Assembly: GCF_900102945.1 (NCBI RefSeq)
Contig: NZ_FNGI01000001.1
Span: 744,001-808,000 of the forward strand
Reading direction: 5' to 3'
Length of the DNA stretch: 64,000 bases
Source of the DNA: Modicisalibacter muralis
Lineage (GTDB): Bacteria; Pseudomonadota; Gammaproteobacteria; Pseudomonadales; Halomonadaceae
The notes beneath the pieces are model-generated. The model did no database searches. It was not told the origin of the DNA and saw nothing but the letters and a program-made list of their open reading frames with translations. Below, in pieces: positions 40,882 through 49,487 of the stretch. The number at the start of each line of letters is the position of its first letter. The first letter of the stretch is position 1. Both the position numbers and the translations under genes were made by a program.

Positions 40882-41823
40882 ATGATCACGTCGTTCATCA
40901 GCCACCCGCATTGTGATCGCCATCACATGGGGCCGGGGCATCCGGAAAGCCCCAAGCGACTGGAAGCGATAACCGCCCGGCTGGCGCTCAGTGGCGTGCT
41001 GCAACAGACCATGCAGTCGGATGCCAAGCCGGCCAGCGACGAGCAACTCGCGCGCGTGCACCCGCTGCGTCATGTCAGGGCGTTGGAAAAATGCGTGCCC
41101 GAGCAGGGTATCGTCACGCTGGATGCCGACACGCTGATGAATCCCGATAGCCTGATCGCTGCGCGCCTGGCGGCTGGCGCCGTGGTGCGCGGTGTCGATC
41201 AGGTCTTTCGTCAGCAGGCCGACAATGTCTTCTGTGCAATGCGTCCACCCGGGCATCACGCCGAGGCCAGCGAGGCCATGGGTTTCTGTTTTTATAACAA
41301 TATCGCCGTCGGTGCCGCCCATGCGCGTGCCCAGTACGGCGTGGAACGCATCGCGATACTCGATTTCGACGTGCATCAGTGCAACGGCACCATCGATATC
41401 TTTCGCGACGACCCCGGCGTGCTGATCTGCACCAGCTTTCAGTACCCTTTCTACCCCTGGCGCTATTTGAATCCCGATTACCCGAACGTGATTGCCACGC
41501 CGCTCGACCCAGGTAGCGATAGCCGCGTCTTTCGGCGTGCCGTCGAACACGACTGGCTGCCTGCGTTACAGGCCCATCGGCCGGAGTTGGTGCTGGTTTC
41601 GGCGGGTTTCGATGCCCATCGCGATGATCCCCTGGCCGATATCCGCCTGGAGTACGAGGATTTCCATTGGATCACCGAGTTGGCCATGGATATCGCCCGC
41701 ACCTATGCCGGGCATCGCCTGGTCTCGGCCCTTGAAGGCGGCTACGACCTGAATGCCCTTGGGCGTAGCGCCGAGGCGCACGTCAAGGCGCTGCTGGGTC
41801 TACCCTACGACCGTCATGCATAG
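40882..41823 (+). CDS. Histone deacetylase family (class II-like) hydrolase
   Basis: Product of 313 residues. Catalytic histidines H125/H126 in RPPGHHAE, zinc ligands D163 and H165 (DFDVHQCNGT) and D244 (SAGFDAHRDDPL), and the C-terminal LEGGYDLNALG. The usual DVHHGNGT has become DVHQCNGT, but the zinc ligands are kept. Such bacterial proteins remove acetyl groups from proteins, polyamines or small amides. GGGAGAGTCATC precedes the ATG. It shares a 109-base divergent promoter region with the Pat-type acetyltransferase, so writer and eraser of acetylation may be jointly controlled. Confidence 0.9.
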   Translation: MITSFISHPHCDRHHMGPGHPESPKRLEAITARLALSGVLQQTMQSDAKPASDEQLARVHPLRHVRALEKCVPEQGIVTLDADTLMNPDSLIAARLAAGAVVRGVDQVFRQQADNVFCAMRPPGHHAEASEAMGFCFYNNIAVGAAHARAQYGVERIAILDFDVHQCNGTIDIFRDDPGVLICTSFQYPFYPWRYLNPDYPNVIATPLDPGSDSRVFRRAVEHDWLPALQAHRPELVLVSAGFDAHRDDPLADIRLEYEDFHWITELAMDIARTYAGHRLVSALEGGYDLNALGRSAEAHVKALLGLPYDRHA

Positions 41824-41929
41824 GTTTCCCGGTATCAGGAAACACATTCTCCTCATGCCAAGGCCCAATTCCTGTCGCGCGCAGCTAGTTGAAGCGCGCG
41901 TTCGGCCTCTTTATGCCAGGTGGTTGTGT

Positions 41930-41952
41930 TAGTATCGAGGAAATAAATTTCC
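41930..41952 (+). promoter_or_regulatory. -10 box and adjoining palindrome before the XRE-cupin gene
   Basis: TAGTAT at 41930-41935 is followed by GGAAAT (41939-41944), two bases, and the mirror ATTTCC (41947-41952), 15 bases before the ATG. A repressor bound there would cover the transcription start; autoregulation by the XRE-cupin protein is the simplest reading. I see no good -35 box. Confidence 0.45.
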
Positions 41953-41966
41953 GATCGTGAACCGCC

Positions 41967-42599
41967 ATGTCTGCCACCACCGACCAGGATGCCGCGCTGC
42001 GCATCGCCTCGGGTCGCAAACCGTTCGTCGAGCCGCTGCGCCTGGGCGACCGGCTCAAGGAGATTCGCCTGGCCAACCAGTGGACACTGGAAGATGTCAG
42101 TCAGCGCACCGGGCTTGCGCGCTCGACCCTGTCCAAGATCGAGAACGACCTGATCTCGCCGACCTTCACCGCTGTACAAAAACTGATCAACGGGCTGGAT
42201 ATCGACCTGCCACAACTGCTCAGCCCACCCAAGCAGCAATCACGCACGCTGGGGCGTCGCGACCTGACCCGGGTCGGTGATGGGCAACTGCATCCAACGC
42301 CGACCTACGAACACGAATTGCTGTCTTGTCAGTTGGCGCAAAAGCGCATGATTCCATTCAAGACCATCGTGCGGGCACGCAGTTTCGATGAGTTCAGCGA
42401 GTGGGTACGCCATGATGGCGAGGAGTTTCTGATCGTGCTCGAAGGGTCGATCCAGCTCTATACCGAATTCTACGAGCCGCTACTTCTCGAGCACGGCGAC
42501 AGCATCTACTTCGACAGCGACATGGGCCATGCGCTGGTATCGGTCAGCGAGCAAGATGCCATCGTGCTGTCGGTGTGTACGCGCGCCGAAGTTGGCTAG
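41967..42599 (+). CDS. XRE-family transcriptional regulator with C-terminal cupin domain
   Basis: Product of 210 residues. Helix-turn-helix at about 25-80 (RLKEIRLANQWTLEDVSQRTGLARSTLSKIENDLISPT) and a cupin effector domain at about 130-205 (GEEFLIVLEGSIQLYTEFYEPLLLEHGDSIYFDSDMGHAL). Such regulators (PuuR/SutR-like) often control amino acid, amine or short-chain acid catabolism. Convergent with an APC permease, which is a possible target but not shown. Confidence 0.9.
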   Translation: MSATTDQDAALRIASGRKPFVEPLRLGDRLKEIRLANQWTLEDVSQRTGLARSTLSKIENDLISPTFTAVQKLINGLDIDLPQLLSPPKQQSRTLGRRDLTRVGDGQLHPTPTYEHELLSCQLAQKRMIPFKTIVRARSFDEFSEWVRHDGEEFLIVLEGSIQLYTEFYEPLLLEHGDSIYFDSDMGHALVSVSEQDAIVLSVCTRAEVG

Positions 42600-42620
42600 C
42601 CTAGGCGAACCTGATGAATA

Positions 42621-42664
42621 AAGGCGCCCGGCGCCTCCTGACAAATAATCGCGCCGGACGCCTT
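42621..42664. terminator. Bidirectional terminator between the XRE-cupin and permease genes
   Basis: AAGGCGCCCGGCGC (42621-42634) pairs with GCGCCGGACGCCTT (42651-42664) at 13 of 14 positions over a 16-base loop, between the two convergent genes. Confidence 0.65.
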
Positions 42665-42679
42665 CTGCTGTCGAATGGA

Positions 42680-44116
42680 TCAATGCTCCCGAAGCGGAGC
42701 GTCGCCCTCCAGTTCACGCTGCATGGCCTTTTCGGCATAGTCGGCACCGTAGCGATTGCGCGACCAGAAATACATCGCCAGGCCCAATGCCATCCAGCCA
42801 CCGAAGATCGCCCACTCGCCCGGTGCCAGGGCCGATGGGCTGCCCGGCAGGTACAACAGAACCAATGCCGCCGACGTCGCCACGGCGAGCCCGCCGACCA
42901 GTTTTCCTTGGCCCACCCTGAACGGACGCTCCATCTGCGGTTCACGGTGGCGCAGCACCAGAAACGACAAGGCCACGAACAGATAGGCGATGACAATGCC
43001 CAGGCCGCCGGCATTGACCAGCCAGACCAGTGCCGGGCGGCCGAAGAATGGCGCCGCGCTGGAGGCCACGCCGATCAGGATGATCGCATTGACCGGCGTC
43101 TTGTGACGCGGGTGCAACTTGCCGAGAAACGCCGGCAGCATGCCCGCCTGCGCCAGCGCGTAAATCGCCCGCGAGCCACCAATATAGAAGGCGTTCCAGC
43201 TGGTGATGATCCCGGCAACACCCGCCAGCACCATCAACTTGCCCGCCCAGGGCGCGGCGAATACCGCCTGCATGGCATCGGGAACCGCCAATGAGCTGCC
43301 GGCCAGTTGATTGGGTGCGAGCATCAGCGATGTACCGAGAATGATCAGCGCATACCAGAACACCGCGAGGATCACCGAAATCATCAGTACCCGGCCGATT
43401 TCGCGAAACGGCAGGTCGATCTCCTCGGCGGCCTGGGGAATCACGTCGAAACCGACGAACATGAACGGCACCATGATCAGCACCGTCATGATCCCGCCGA
43501 TAACGCCGTTCTCGACGCTGAACAACGGCTGCATGGTGGCAGCCTCCCCGGTGAATAGCGCACCGGTGATGAACATGACGCCAACCACCATGATCAGCAG
43601 GGTCACCAGTTTTTGCACCAATGCCGCGGTACGAATGCCGATGTAGTTGATCCACATCATCACCAGCGAGCCGATCAGTCCGACGGCGACCCAGGTTGCC
43701 TCGACCTCCCAACCGGCAATGGTCCATAAATAACCGACCGAATAACCGGGAAACAGCTGATCGAACACCGTAGGCAGCGCCACCGCCTCGAACGCCACCA
43801 CGCTGACGTAGCCCAGCACGATGGTCCAGGTACAAATGAACGAGGCAAAATGACCCAGCGCCCGATAGCTGTAGACATGCTCACCACCCACCTGCGGCAT
43901 GGCCGAGGCCAGCTCGGCGTAGGTCAGCCCCACCAGCACGATGGCGACGCCGCCAACCAGGAAGGCGGTGATCGCCCCGAGGCTGCCGGCGGACTGAATC
44001 CAACTCCCGGTCATTACGATCCAGCCCCAGCCGATCATCGCCCCGAAGGCCAATGCCAGCACATCCTTGCGCGCCAGAACGCGCGATAACTTGCCGTCCT
44101 TCGTTGAGTGGGTCAT
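42680..44116 (-). CDS. APC-superfamily amino acid permease
   Basis: Product of 478 residues from ATG 44116 (GGAGGA upstream), with twelve predicted membrane helices. The first helix carries LAFGAMIGWGWIVMTGSWIQSAGS, the substrate-binding GAMIGWG motif of APC transporters; YAELASAMPQVGGEHVYSYRALG is the conserved loop after helix 2. Substrate unknown: an amino acid or amine. The 130 bases upstream to the neighbouring pseudogene contain no gene. Confidence 0.88.
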   Translation of the reverse strand: MTHSTKDGKLSRVLARKDVLALAFGAMIGWGWIVMTGSWIQSAGSLGAITAFLVGGVAIVLVGLTYAELASAMPQVGGEHVYSYRALGHFASFICTWTIVLGYVSVVAFEAVALPTVFDQLFPGYSVGYLWTIAGWEVEATWVAVGLIGSLVMMWINYIGIRTAALVQKLVTLLIMVVGVMFITGALFTGEAATMQPLFSVENGVIGGIMTVLIMVPFMFVGFDVIPQAAEEIDLPFREIGRVLMISVILAVFWYALIILGTSLMLAPNQLAGSSLAVPDAMQAVFAAPWAGKLMVLAGVAGIITSWNAFYIGGSRAIYALAQAGMLPAFLGKLHPRHKTPVNAIILIGVASSAAPFFGRPALVWLVNAGGLGIVIAYLFVALSFLVLRHREPQMERPFRVGQGKLVGGLAVATSAALVLLYLPGSPSALAPGEWAIFGGWMALGLAMYFWSRNRYGADYAEKAMQRELEGDAPLREH

Positions 44117-44245
44117 GAAATTCCGTTCCTCCGAGCTGTGATTGTTATTCGTCGAAACTGGATGATTTTTGGCATCAGCGGCCAATATAATTGACAAATT
44201 CGCTGGGGTGCAAGCATTCTTCCGTTCCGGCGCTGCCAACCTTAC

Positions 44246-44809
44246 TTAGTCATACTGCGCAACATCCCCACGCCAAAGCAGTTTCCCACTTTCCTCCAGT
44301 GAGTAACCGCCCAGCGACTGGGCAAGCTCCAGTCCGATGGCGCTGTTCACAAAATCAAACAATTGTTATAGTAGCGAGCGAAAATAGACATTGCGTGGCG
44401 TCACCAGATCGAACGCTTCTTCGCTGATCGGAATGAACCCCAGTCCAAACTCGTTGGCCGCCGATAGCGTGCCCGGGCCGATATTCACCTCATGCCTGGC
44501 GACCAGCGATGCCACCTCACGTTCACTATAGGCCACCGCCCGGCAATTGAGCTGATCGAGGCGCATGATCAAGGCCGAGGGCAACGGATCGTCGCTACCG
44601 GTGATCATCAGTCGGTCGGCCAGCACGCCGTGATGGCAGGATTCGAGTATCCACTGCTCGACCAGCCCGCGCGGAAACAGCCATTTGCCGGTGATCTTGG
44701 TCGCCGGCAATGCCCCTTCGCTGGCCAGTTGATAGATCTTCTTCTCGTTGAGATGCAACAGTTCGGCAACTTGATGCACGTTGAGGAAAGGATTGTCGGT
44801 CTCGTTCAC
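44246..44809 (-). pseudogene. Decayed helix-turn-helix regulator with PBP-like (molybdate-binding-type) domain
   Basis: The first 60 residues are a perfect excisionase-type HTH of a known regulator family (NVHQVAELLHLNEKKIYQLASEG, then TKITGKWLFPRGLVEQW). The rest should be a periplasmic-binding-protein-like domain giving about 300 residues in all. Here the chain jumps from SALIMRLDQLNC to RAVAYSEREVASLVARHE, losing roughly 120 residues, and is then stopped at 44366-44368 (TAA) after VYFRSLL. Beyond that stop the same frame continues with family-like sequence (QLFDFVNSAIGLELAQ, then GGYSLEESGKLLWRGD) to a TAA at 44246. A nonsense mutation plus an internal deletion. Overlaps the fdhD stop by four bases, so it was the second gene of an fdhD operon. 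Confidence 0.75.
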
Positions 44810-45687
44810 CCGCGCGCCCCCGAGGTCTTCCTGCGCGCCCGCGCCGCATCACGATCACCGGGGCGTTTGGGCGGTGGCGCATCCAGTATCAAGCGTTGGT
44901 CGGCATGGATAGCCTGGAAATGGCGCCCCTTGGCGCGAGCGATCAGCAGCACCCCGAAGCGCTCGGCCAGTTCGACGCCCTTTTGCGTCACCCCGGAACG
45001 CGACACCAGCACGCCGATGCCCATCTGCGCGACCTTGAGCACCATCTCGGAGGTCAGGCGTCCGGTGGTATAGAAGATATCGGCCTCTCCTTCGCTGCCC
45101 GTCGCCTCCAGCCACTGCCGTCCGGCCAGGGTATCCACGGCATTGTGCCGACCGACGTCCTCGACGAAATCGAGTACCCGGTCCTGCTGGCACAGCGCGC
45201 AACCATGCACGGCACCGGCGCTGCGATAGGTCTCGTTGTAGGCGCCCAGGTTATCGAGCAGACGGTACAGCACCGATTGCGCCAGGCGCGTCGGTGGTAG
45301 CGGCGTCAGTGCCGTGGCGTCCAGCAGTCGCCCGAACACCGTGCCCTGTCCGCAGCCAGTGGTCACGGTGCGTTGCGAGAGCCGCGCCTCGAGATCCTCG
45401 GGTAGATGGCGAGTCACCACCGCCGCGGCTTCCACCTCCCAATCGACCTGCACCGCTTCGACGTCCTCGACGCACTCGAGCAATCCCTGGTTGCGCAGAT
45501 AACCGACCACCAGAGCCTCGGGCTCGGCACCCAGGGTCATCAAGGTCACGATCTCGCGGCGATTGAGATACAGCGTCAATGCGCGTTCGGCGGCAATGGC
45601 CTGCCGGTGCGGTTCGCCGAATTCATCGGTCACCGATATTTCCAGCGTGGTAGGCAGTCGCGCTCGGCTCAGGGCAATTTGGCTCAT
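44806..45687 (-). CDS. fdhD: Formate dehydrogenase accessory sulfurtransferase FdhD
   Basis: Product of 293 residues. FdhD moves sulfur from a cysteine desulfurase to the molybdenum cofactor of formate dehydrogenase. The two sulfur-carrying cysteines are C163 and C166 (VHGCALCQ); EDVGRHNAVDTL and TGRLTSEMVLKVAQMGIGVLVSRSG are family blocks. The C-terminal 30 residues are a basic, low-complexity tail. No formate dehydrogenase gene is in the window. Divergent from DUF1244-moaB-moeA. Confidence 0.94.
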   Translation of the reverse strand: MSQIALSRARLPTTLEISVTDEFGEPHRQAIAAERALTLYLNRREIVTLMTLGAEPEALVVGYLRNQGLLECVEDVEAVQVDWEVEAAAVVTRHLPEDLEARLSQRTVTTGCGQGTVFGRLLDATALTPLPPTRLAQSVLYRLLDNLGAYNETYRSAGAVHGCALCQQDRVLDFVEDVGRHNAVDTLAGRQWLEATGSEGEADIFYTTGRLTSEMVLKVAQMGIGVLVSRSGVTQKGVELAERFGVLLIARAKGRHFQAIHADQRLILDAPPPKRPGDRDAARARRKTSGARG

Positions 45688-45713
45688 GCTGACCCTCTCT
45701 TTGTCGGTTCTTG

Positions 45714-45798
45714 CAGCATAACAAGGAATTTCACGGACAACCGAGGGCGTATATCATCACTTTCAATACCGCTCACCGGCGGTGTCTTTGTTATGCTG
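45714..45798. promoter_or_regulatory. Mirrored 11-bp repeats between fdhD and the DUF1244-moaB-moeA operon
   Basis: CAGCATAACAA (45714-45724) and its exact reverse complement TTGTTATGCTG (45788-45798) lie near each end of the 148-base divergent region, 63 bases apart. Each copy contains TTATGCT reading toward its gene, so they may be matching -10 regions, matching operators, or both. Confidence 0.5.
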
Positions 45799-45835
45799 AA
45801 AAGCATTGTGCAATGACCATCTGGAGCATGAAACC

Positions 45836-46150
45836 ATGCAACACCTTGACGATACGACCCGTACCGAGCTCGAGGCCGCCGCCTTTCGGCGCCTGCTCGA
45901 GCATCTCGACGCCAACAAGGATGTGCAGAACATCGATTTGATGATTCTCGCCGACTTCTGCCGTAACTGCCTCTCCAAGTGGCTGGTCGCCGCCGCCGAC
46001 GAACGCGGCGCCGAACTCGACTACGACGCCGCGCGCGAGTATGTCTACGGCATGCCCTACGGCGAATGGAAGGACAAGTACCAGACCCCGGCCACGCCGG
46101 AGCAACTGGCTGCACTCGAAGCACGCAACAAGAGCAAGGAACGCGCATGA
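45836..46150 (+). CDS. DUF1244 family protein
   Basis: Product of 104 residues from ATG 45836 with GGAGC upstream. The family core FRRLLEHLDANKDVQNIDLM, FCRNCLSKW and YGMPYGEWKDKYQ is intact. Small helical protein of unknown role, widely kept in proteobacteria. Its stop overlaps the moaB start (ATGA), which ties it to molybdenum-cofactor genes here. Confidence 0.87.
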   Translation: MQHLDDTTRTELEAAAFRRLLEHLDANKDVQNIDLMILADFCRNCLSKWLVAAADERGAELDYDAAREYVYGMPYGEWKDKYQTPATPEQLAALEARNKSKERA

Positions 46151-46677
46151 GCGACGACCGTGACGCCTTCGTGGCGCTGAACATCGCCGTACTCACGGTT
46201 TCCGACACTCGTACCGAAGAGACTGACCGTTCGGGCCAGGCGCTGGCCGAACGCCTCGCCGCGGCGGGTCATCGGCTGGTCGAGAAGCGTATCGTCGCCG
46301 ATGACGTCTACCGCATTCGCGCGGTGGTCGCTGAGTGGATCGCCGATTCGCGGGTTCAGGTCGTGCTGACCACCGGCGGCACCGGTTTCACCGGGCGAGA
46401 CTCCACGCCGGAGGCGGTCGGCGTGCTGCTCGACAAGGTCATCGAGGGCTTCGGCGAATTGTTCCGGCACCTTTCCTGGCAGGAAATCGGCAGCTCGACC
46501 ATTCAGAGTCGTTGCCTTGGCGGGCTGGCCAACGCCACGGTGGTGTTTTGTCTGCCCGGCTCCACCGGCGCTTGCCGCACTGCCTGGGATGGAATACTCC
46601 AGGAACAGCTCGATAGCCGTCACAAGCCCTGCAATTACGCCAACCTGGTGATTCCCGAGCGAGGTACCCATGGCTGA
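46147..46677 (+). CDS. moaB: Molybdenum cofactor biosynthesis protein MoaB
   Basis: Product of 176 residues. It adenylylates molybdopterin before molybdenum insertion. Motifs: VLTVSDTRTEETDRSG, TTGGTGFTGRDSTPEAV and LPGSTGACRTAWD. Overlaps DUF1244 upstream by four bases and moeA downstream by eight, so the three genes are co-translated. Confidence 0.94.
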   Translation: MSDDRDAFVALNIAVLTVSDTRTEETDRSGQALAERLAAAGHRLVEKRIVADDVYRIRAVVAEWIADSRVQVVLTTGGTGFTGRDSTPEAVGVLLDKVIEGFGELFRHLSWQEIGSSTIQSRCLGGLANATVVFCLPGSTGACRTAWDGILQEQLDSRHKPCNYANLVIPERGTHG

Positions 46678-47878
46678 CTTGCAGAGTGTTGAGGCGGCGC
46701 TCGACGCCCTGCTCGATGGCGTAAGCCCACTCGATGCCGAAATGGTCGGCACCGCGCAGGCCGCCGGTCGCGTACTCGCCGAGGCCGTGGTGGCGCAACT
46801 CGATGTACCGCCTGCCGATAACAGCGCGATGGATGGCTACGCATTACGCGTGGCGGATGCCGGCCGGGCATTGCCCGTGTCTCAGCGTATTGCTGCCGGC
46901 AGCCCACCACAGCCGCTGGAACCGGGAAGTTGCACGCGCATCTTCACCGGCGGCGAAATTCCGCCGGGTGCCGATTGCGTGGTGATGCAGGAGAACGTCG
47001 AAGTTCGCGATGAAGGCGTCGTGTTCCCGACCAACGTGCCGCTCGGCGACAACATTCGTCGGCGCGGTCGCGACGTGCGTGCTGGCAGTGTGTTACTGGG
47101 CCCCGGTGTTCGCCTGGAAGCCGCGGCACTCGGCCACCTGGCCGGCCAGGGCATTACCGAGGTCATGGTGCGCCGCCGCCCACGCGTCGCTCTACTCTCG
47201 ACCGGCGACGAGATCGTCGATCCCGGTCAACCGCTTGCGCCCGGACAGATCTACAACTCCAACCGGCCAATGCTCAGGCGATTGCTGGAGCGCTTCGGCG
47301 CGGATGTCTTCATGGTCGCGACGGTTCCCGACGATTTCGATGTTACCTGCCAGACACTGCGCCAAATCGCCGAACAGGCCGATGTCGTCGTCACCACCGG
47401 TGGTGTCAGCGTCGGCGAAGAAGATCACGTCAAGCGCGCGCTGGAACGGCTTGGCCATCTGGATTTATGGCGCCTGGCGATGCGTCCCGGCAAGCCGTTG
47501 GCGCTGGGGCGCATTGCCCGCTGCGATCGCAGCGAGGCTCGCTTCGTCGGCCTGCCTGGCAATCCGGTGTCGGGTTTCGTCGGCGCCTGGGTCTACCTGC
47601 GCCCACTGATGGGCGCGCTGCTCGGCTGCCCTGCTCTCGCCGAACTGCCCCGCCTGAGCGCGCGCGCCGCCTTCGCCACGCGCACCCAGGCACGGCGCCA
47701 CTATATGCGGGTCAAGCTGGAGTTCACTGCGCAAGGTGTTGTCGCCCAGGCTTTCAACGATCAGAACTCGGCGGTGCTGTCGTCATGCGTCGATGCCGAC
47801 GCCTTGGCGGTAATTGCGGAGAACAGCGAGATCGCCGAAGGCGATTGGCTCGATTGCCTGTGGTTGGTAGAAGGCTAA
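46670..47878 (+). CDS. moeA: Molybdopterin molybdenumtransferase MoeA
   Basis: Product of 402 residues. It inserts molybdenum into adenylylated molybdopterin. Motifs in order: DNSAMDGYAL, FTGGEIPPGADCVV, LSTGDEIVDPG, TTGGVSVGEEDHV and GLPGNPVSGFV. Last gene of the operon. A 14-bp palindrome GGCGTTTAAACGCC at 47882-47895 follows and overlaps the stop codon of the convergent acpH, perhaps as a weak shared terminator. Confidence 0.95.
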   Translation: MADLQSVEAALDALLDGVSPLDAEMVGTAQAAGRVLAEAVVAQLDVPPADNSAMDGYALRVADAGRALPVSQRIAAGSPPQPLEPGSCTRIFTGGEIPPGADCVVMQENVEVRDEGVVFPTNVPLGDNIRRRGRDVRAGSVLLGPGVRLEAAALGHLAGQGITEVMVRRRPRVALLSTGDEIVDPGQPLAPGQIYNSNRPMLRRLLERFGADVFMVATVPDDFDVTCQTLRQIAEQADVVVTTGGVSVGEEDHVKRALERLGHLDLWRLAMRPGKPLALGRIARCDRSEARFVGLPGNPVSGFVGAWVYLRPLMGALLGCPALAELPRLSARAAFATRTQARRHYMRVKLEFTAQGVVAQAFNDQNSAVLSSCVDADALAVIAENSEIAEGDWLDCLWLVEG

Positions 47879-47886
47879 TGGGGCGT

Positions 47887-48441
47887 TTAAACGCCTAGCT
47901 GATCCAAGAGGTCGGGCCATAGTCGATGAAAATCGCGCTCCAATGCAGCGTAATCGTCCTCCAGCCAGGGCACCAGCGCGGCCAGGCGATTGGGGCCGGA
48001 AAGCCGCTGACCCACGCCCGCCACTGCTTGGCAGGTAAAGCCGAAATCGGCATAACCCGTCAGCCAATCCTCGTCGATGAGCGCCGGTATCATGCTCACC
48101 AGGCGTTGCGGTGCCGGTTGCGCTTCAAGCACCCGGTAACAACGCCGTACCAGGGCCGTATCGGCATGCTGCCGTGCAATGAAATGATCCCAGAGTATAT
48201 CGAGGGCGATGCCAGCATAACGCCGGCCTTCGCGCGGTGCCCGGGCGCGCGCCGCCAATAGCACGGGGTGGCTGTCGATCGTTGCATCGACGAGGCGGTG
48301 ATGGCGAATGCCCCGCGCTACGTCGGCGGGCCAATCGCTCAAGTGTGGTCCTTTCACGCCATCGGCGATCAGATTGCCGTAGAGAAAGGCATCGTTGCCG
48401 CCGCGCGCCAGCCAGGCATGAGCGAGAAAATTCACGATCAA
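47887..48441 (-). CDS. acpH: Acyl carrier protein phosphodiesterase (DUF479)
   Basis: Product of 184 residues. NFLAHAWLA at the start, GNLIADGVKG, RHHRLVDATIDSHP and DILWDHFIARQ are the AcpH blocks with metal-binding His and Asp residues. It removes the phosphopantetheine group of acyl carrier protein. Overlaps tusE by four bases and is the last gene of the tus operon. Confidence 0.9.
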   Translation of the reverse strand: MIVNFLAHAWLARGGNDAFLYGNLIADGVKGPHLSDWPADVARGIRHHRLVDATIDSHPVLLAARARAPREGRRYAGIALDILWDHFIARQHADTALVRRCYRVLEAQPAPQRLVSMIPALIDEDWLTGYADFGFTCQAVAGVGQRLSGPNRLAALVPWLEDDYAALERDFHRLWPDLLDQLGV

Positions 48442-48791
48442 AGACAGTTGGTGGGTTTTGGCAACCCGGCCAGACGTGCTGCAACCTTGGCCGGACTTTC
48501 AGGAAACAGTTTCATTAAATGCAGCGACTTGCCCTTGTCGGCGCCGAGCGCCTGACCCACCGCCTTTACCAGGGGTCGCATGGCCGGCGCCATCTCGTAA
48601 CGCGCGTAGAAATCGCGCAGCACCTCGATGACTTCCCAATGCTCGTCGGTCAGTACGCGCCCTTCCTCCTCGGCCAGTGTTTTCGCCACGGCCGGCGTCC
48701 AGTCAGCGAGAATCACCAGATATCCCTCGGGATCGAGGGCGATATCGCGCTCGCCAACCCGCACTTGGCGGGCAATGCTCGTCGTCGCCAT
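48438..48791 (-). CDS. tusE: tRNA 2-thiouridine synthesis sulfur relay protein TusE (DsrC family)
   Basis: Product of 117 residues. DsrC fold: LDPEGYLVILADWTP, LTDEHWEVIEVLRDFY and the C-terminal KPTNCL with the active C116 as the next-to-last residue. It takes sulfur from TusBCD and hands it to MnmA. It shares one base with the tusB stop. Confidence 0.95.
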   Translation of the reverse strand: MATTSIARQVRVGERDIALDPEGYLVILADWTPAVAKTLAEEEGRVLTDEHWEVIEVLRDFYARYEMAPAMRPLVKAVGQALGADKGKSLHLMKLFPESPAKVAARLAGLPKPTNCL

Positions 48792-49081
48792 CAGAACCAG
48801 CTCACCGTGCGCTCGGACTCTTCGGTCAGTGTCACGAAGCCCTCCATATCGACTACCGTCACACGCGCATCGCAGCGCCCATCCAGCCCGCGCGAGGCCA
48901 GATCCTCGCGCAGCGCAAAGAGACGCCCGTGAATTGCCTCGAACCGATCCGCCAGCGGCATCAGCGCACCGTATACGCCATCCTCGATCAGCAGCAGTCG
49001 ATCCTCTTCGCCCATTGCCCGTAACGTATCCCGATGGACGAGACTGGATGCCGGCGATCGGTTGAGCAGGTGCAACAGCAT
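48791..49081 (-). CDS. tusB: Sulfur relay protein TusB (DsrH family)
   Basis: Product of 96 residues. MLLHLLNRSP, LLLIEDGVYGAL and FVTLTEESERTVSW are DsrH/TusB features. Non-catalytic subunit of the TusBCD complex. Lies between tusC and tusE on the same strand. Confidence 0.88.
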   Translation of the reverse strand: MLLHLLNRSPASSLVHRDTLRAMGEEDRLLLIEDGVYGALMPLADRFEAIHGRLFALREDLASRGLDGRCDARVTVVDMEGFVTLTEESERTVSWF

Positions 49082-49112
49082 GCGCGATATCCCCCCTTGC
49101 GCGGCGCTTGAA

Positions 49113-49484
49113 TCAGAAATTGAATACCGCGGCGTGCTCGGCGAATAAGGCTGGCAGTGCCTGGGCGGCTATCGGGGCCACCGGTAGTTGCAGGTCTTCC
49201 AGCGTGAGCCCACGCTCGGCCAGCGACTCGCTATCCACAAGCAATTTTTCGATATCGTACATGGCCAGCATGTCCAGCGTTGGGTGCGTGCCCTTCTGGC
49301 CCAGCGCGCCGGCTTGTTGATTGCGCACCAGTGCCTCAACGCCATCGCCGAGGAACAACAGCGTCACCGCCTGGCCGAAGGCCGCGCCGACCAGCGCGAC
49401 ATCCAGGCCTTCGCGCAGCCAACTACTACCATGCGGGGCGTGGCGCAACACGACTAGCATCGGTGCTTCTCTATCTTCGCTCAT
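49113..49484 (-). CDS. tusC: Sulfur relay protein TusC (DsrF family)
   Basis: Product of 123 residues. APHGSSWLREGLDVALVGAAFGQAVTLLFLGDGV is the TusC/DsrF core. Non-catalytic subunit of the TusBCD hexamer. Three bases after the tusD stop. Confidence 0.9.
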   Translation of the reverse strand: MSEDREAPMLVVLRHAPHGSSWLREGLDVALVGAAFGQAVTLLFLGDGVEALVRNQQAGALGQKGTHPTLDMLAMYDIEKLLVDSESLAERGLTLEDLQLPVAPIAAQALPALFAEHAAVFNF

Positions 49485-49487
49485 GGA

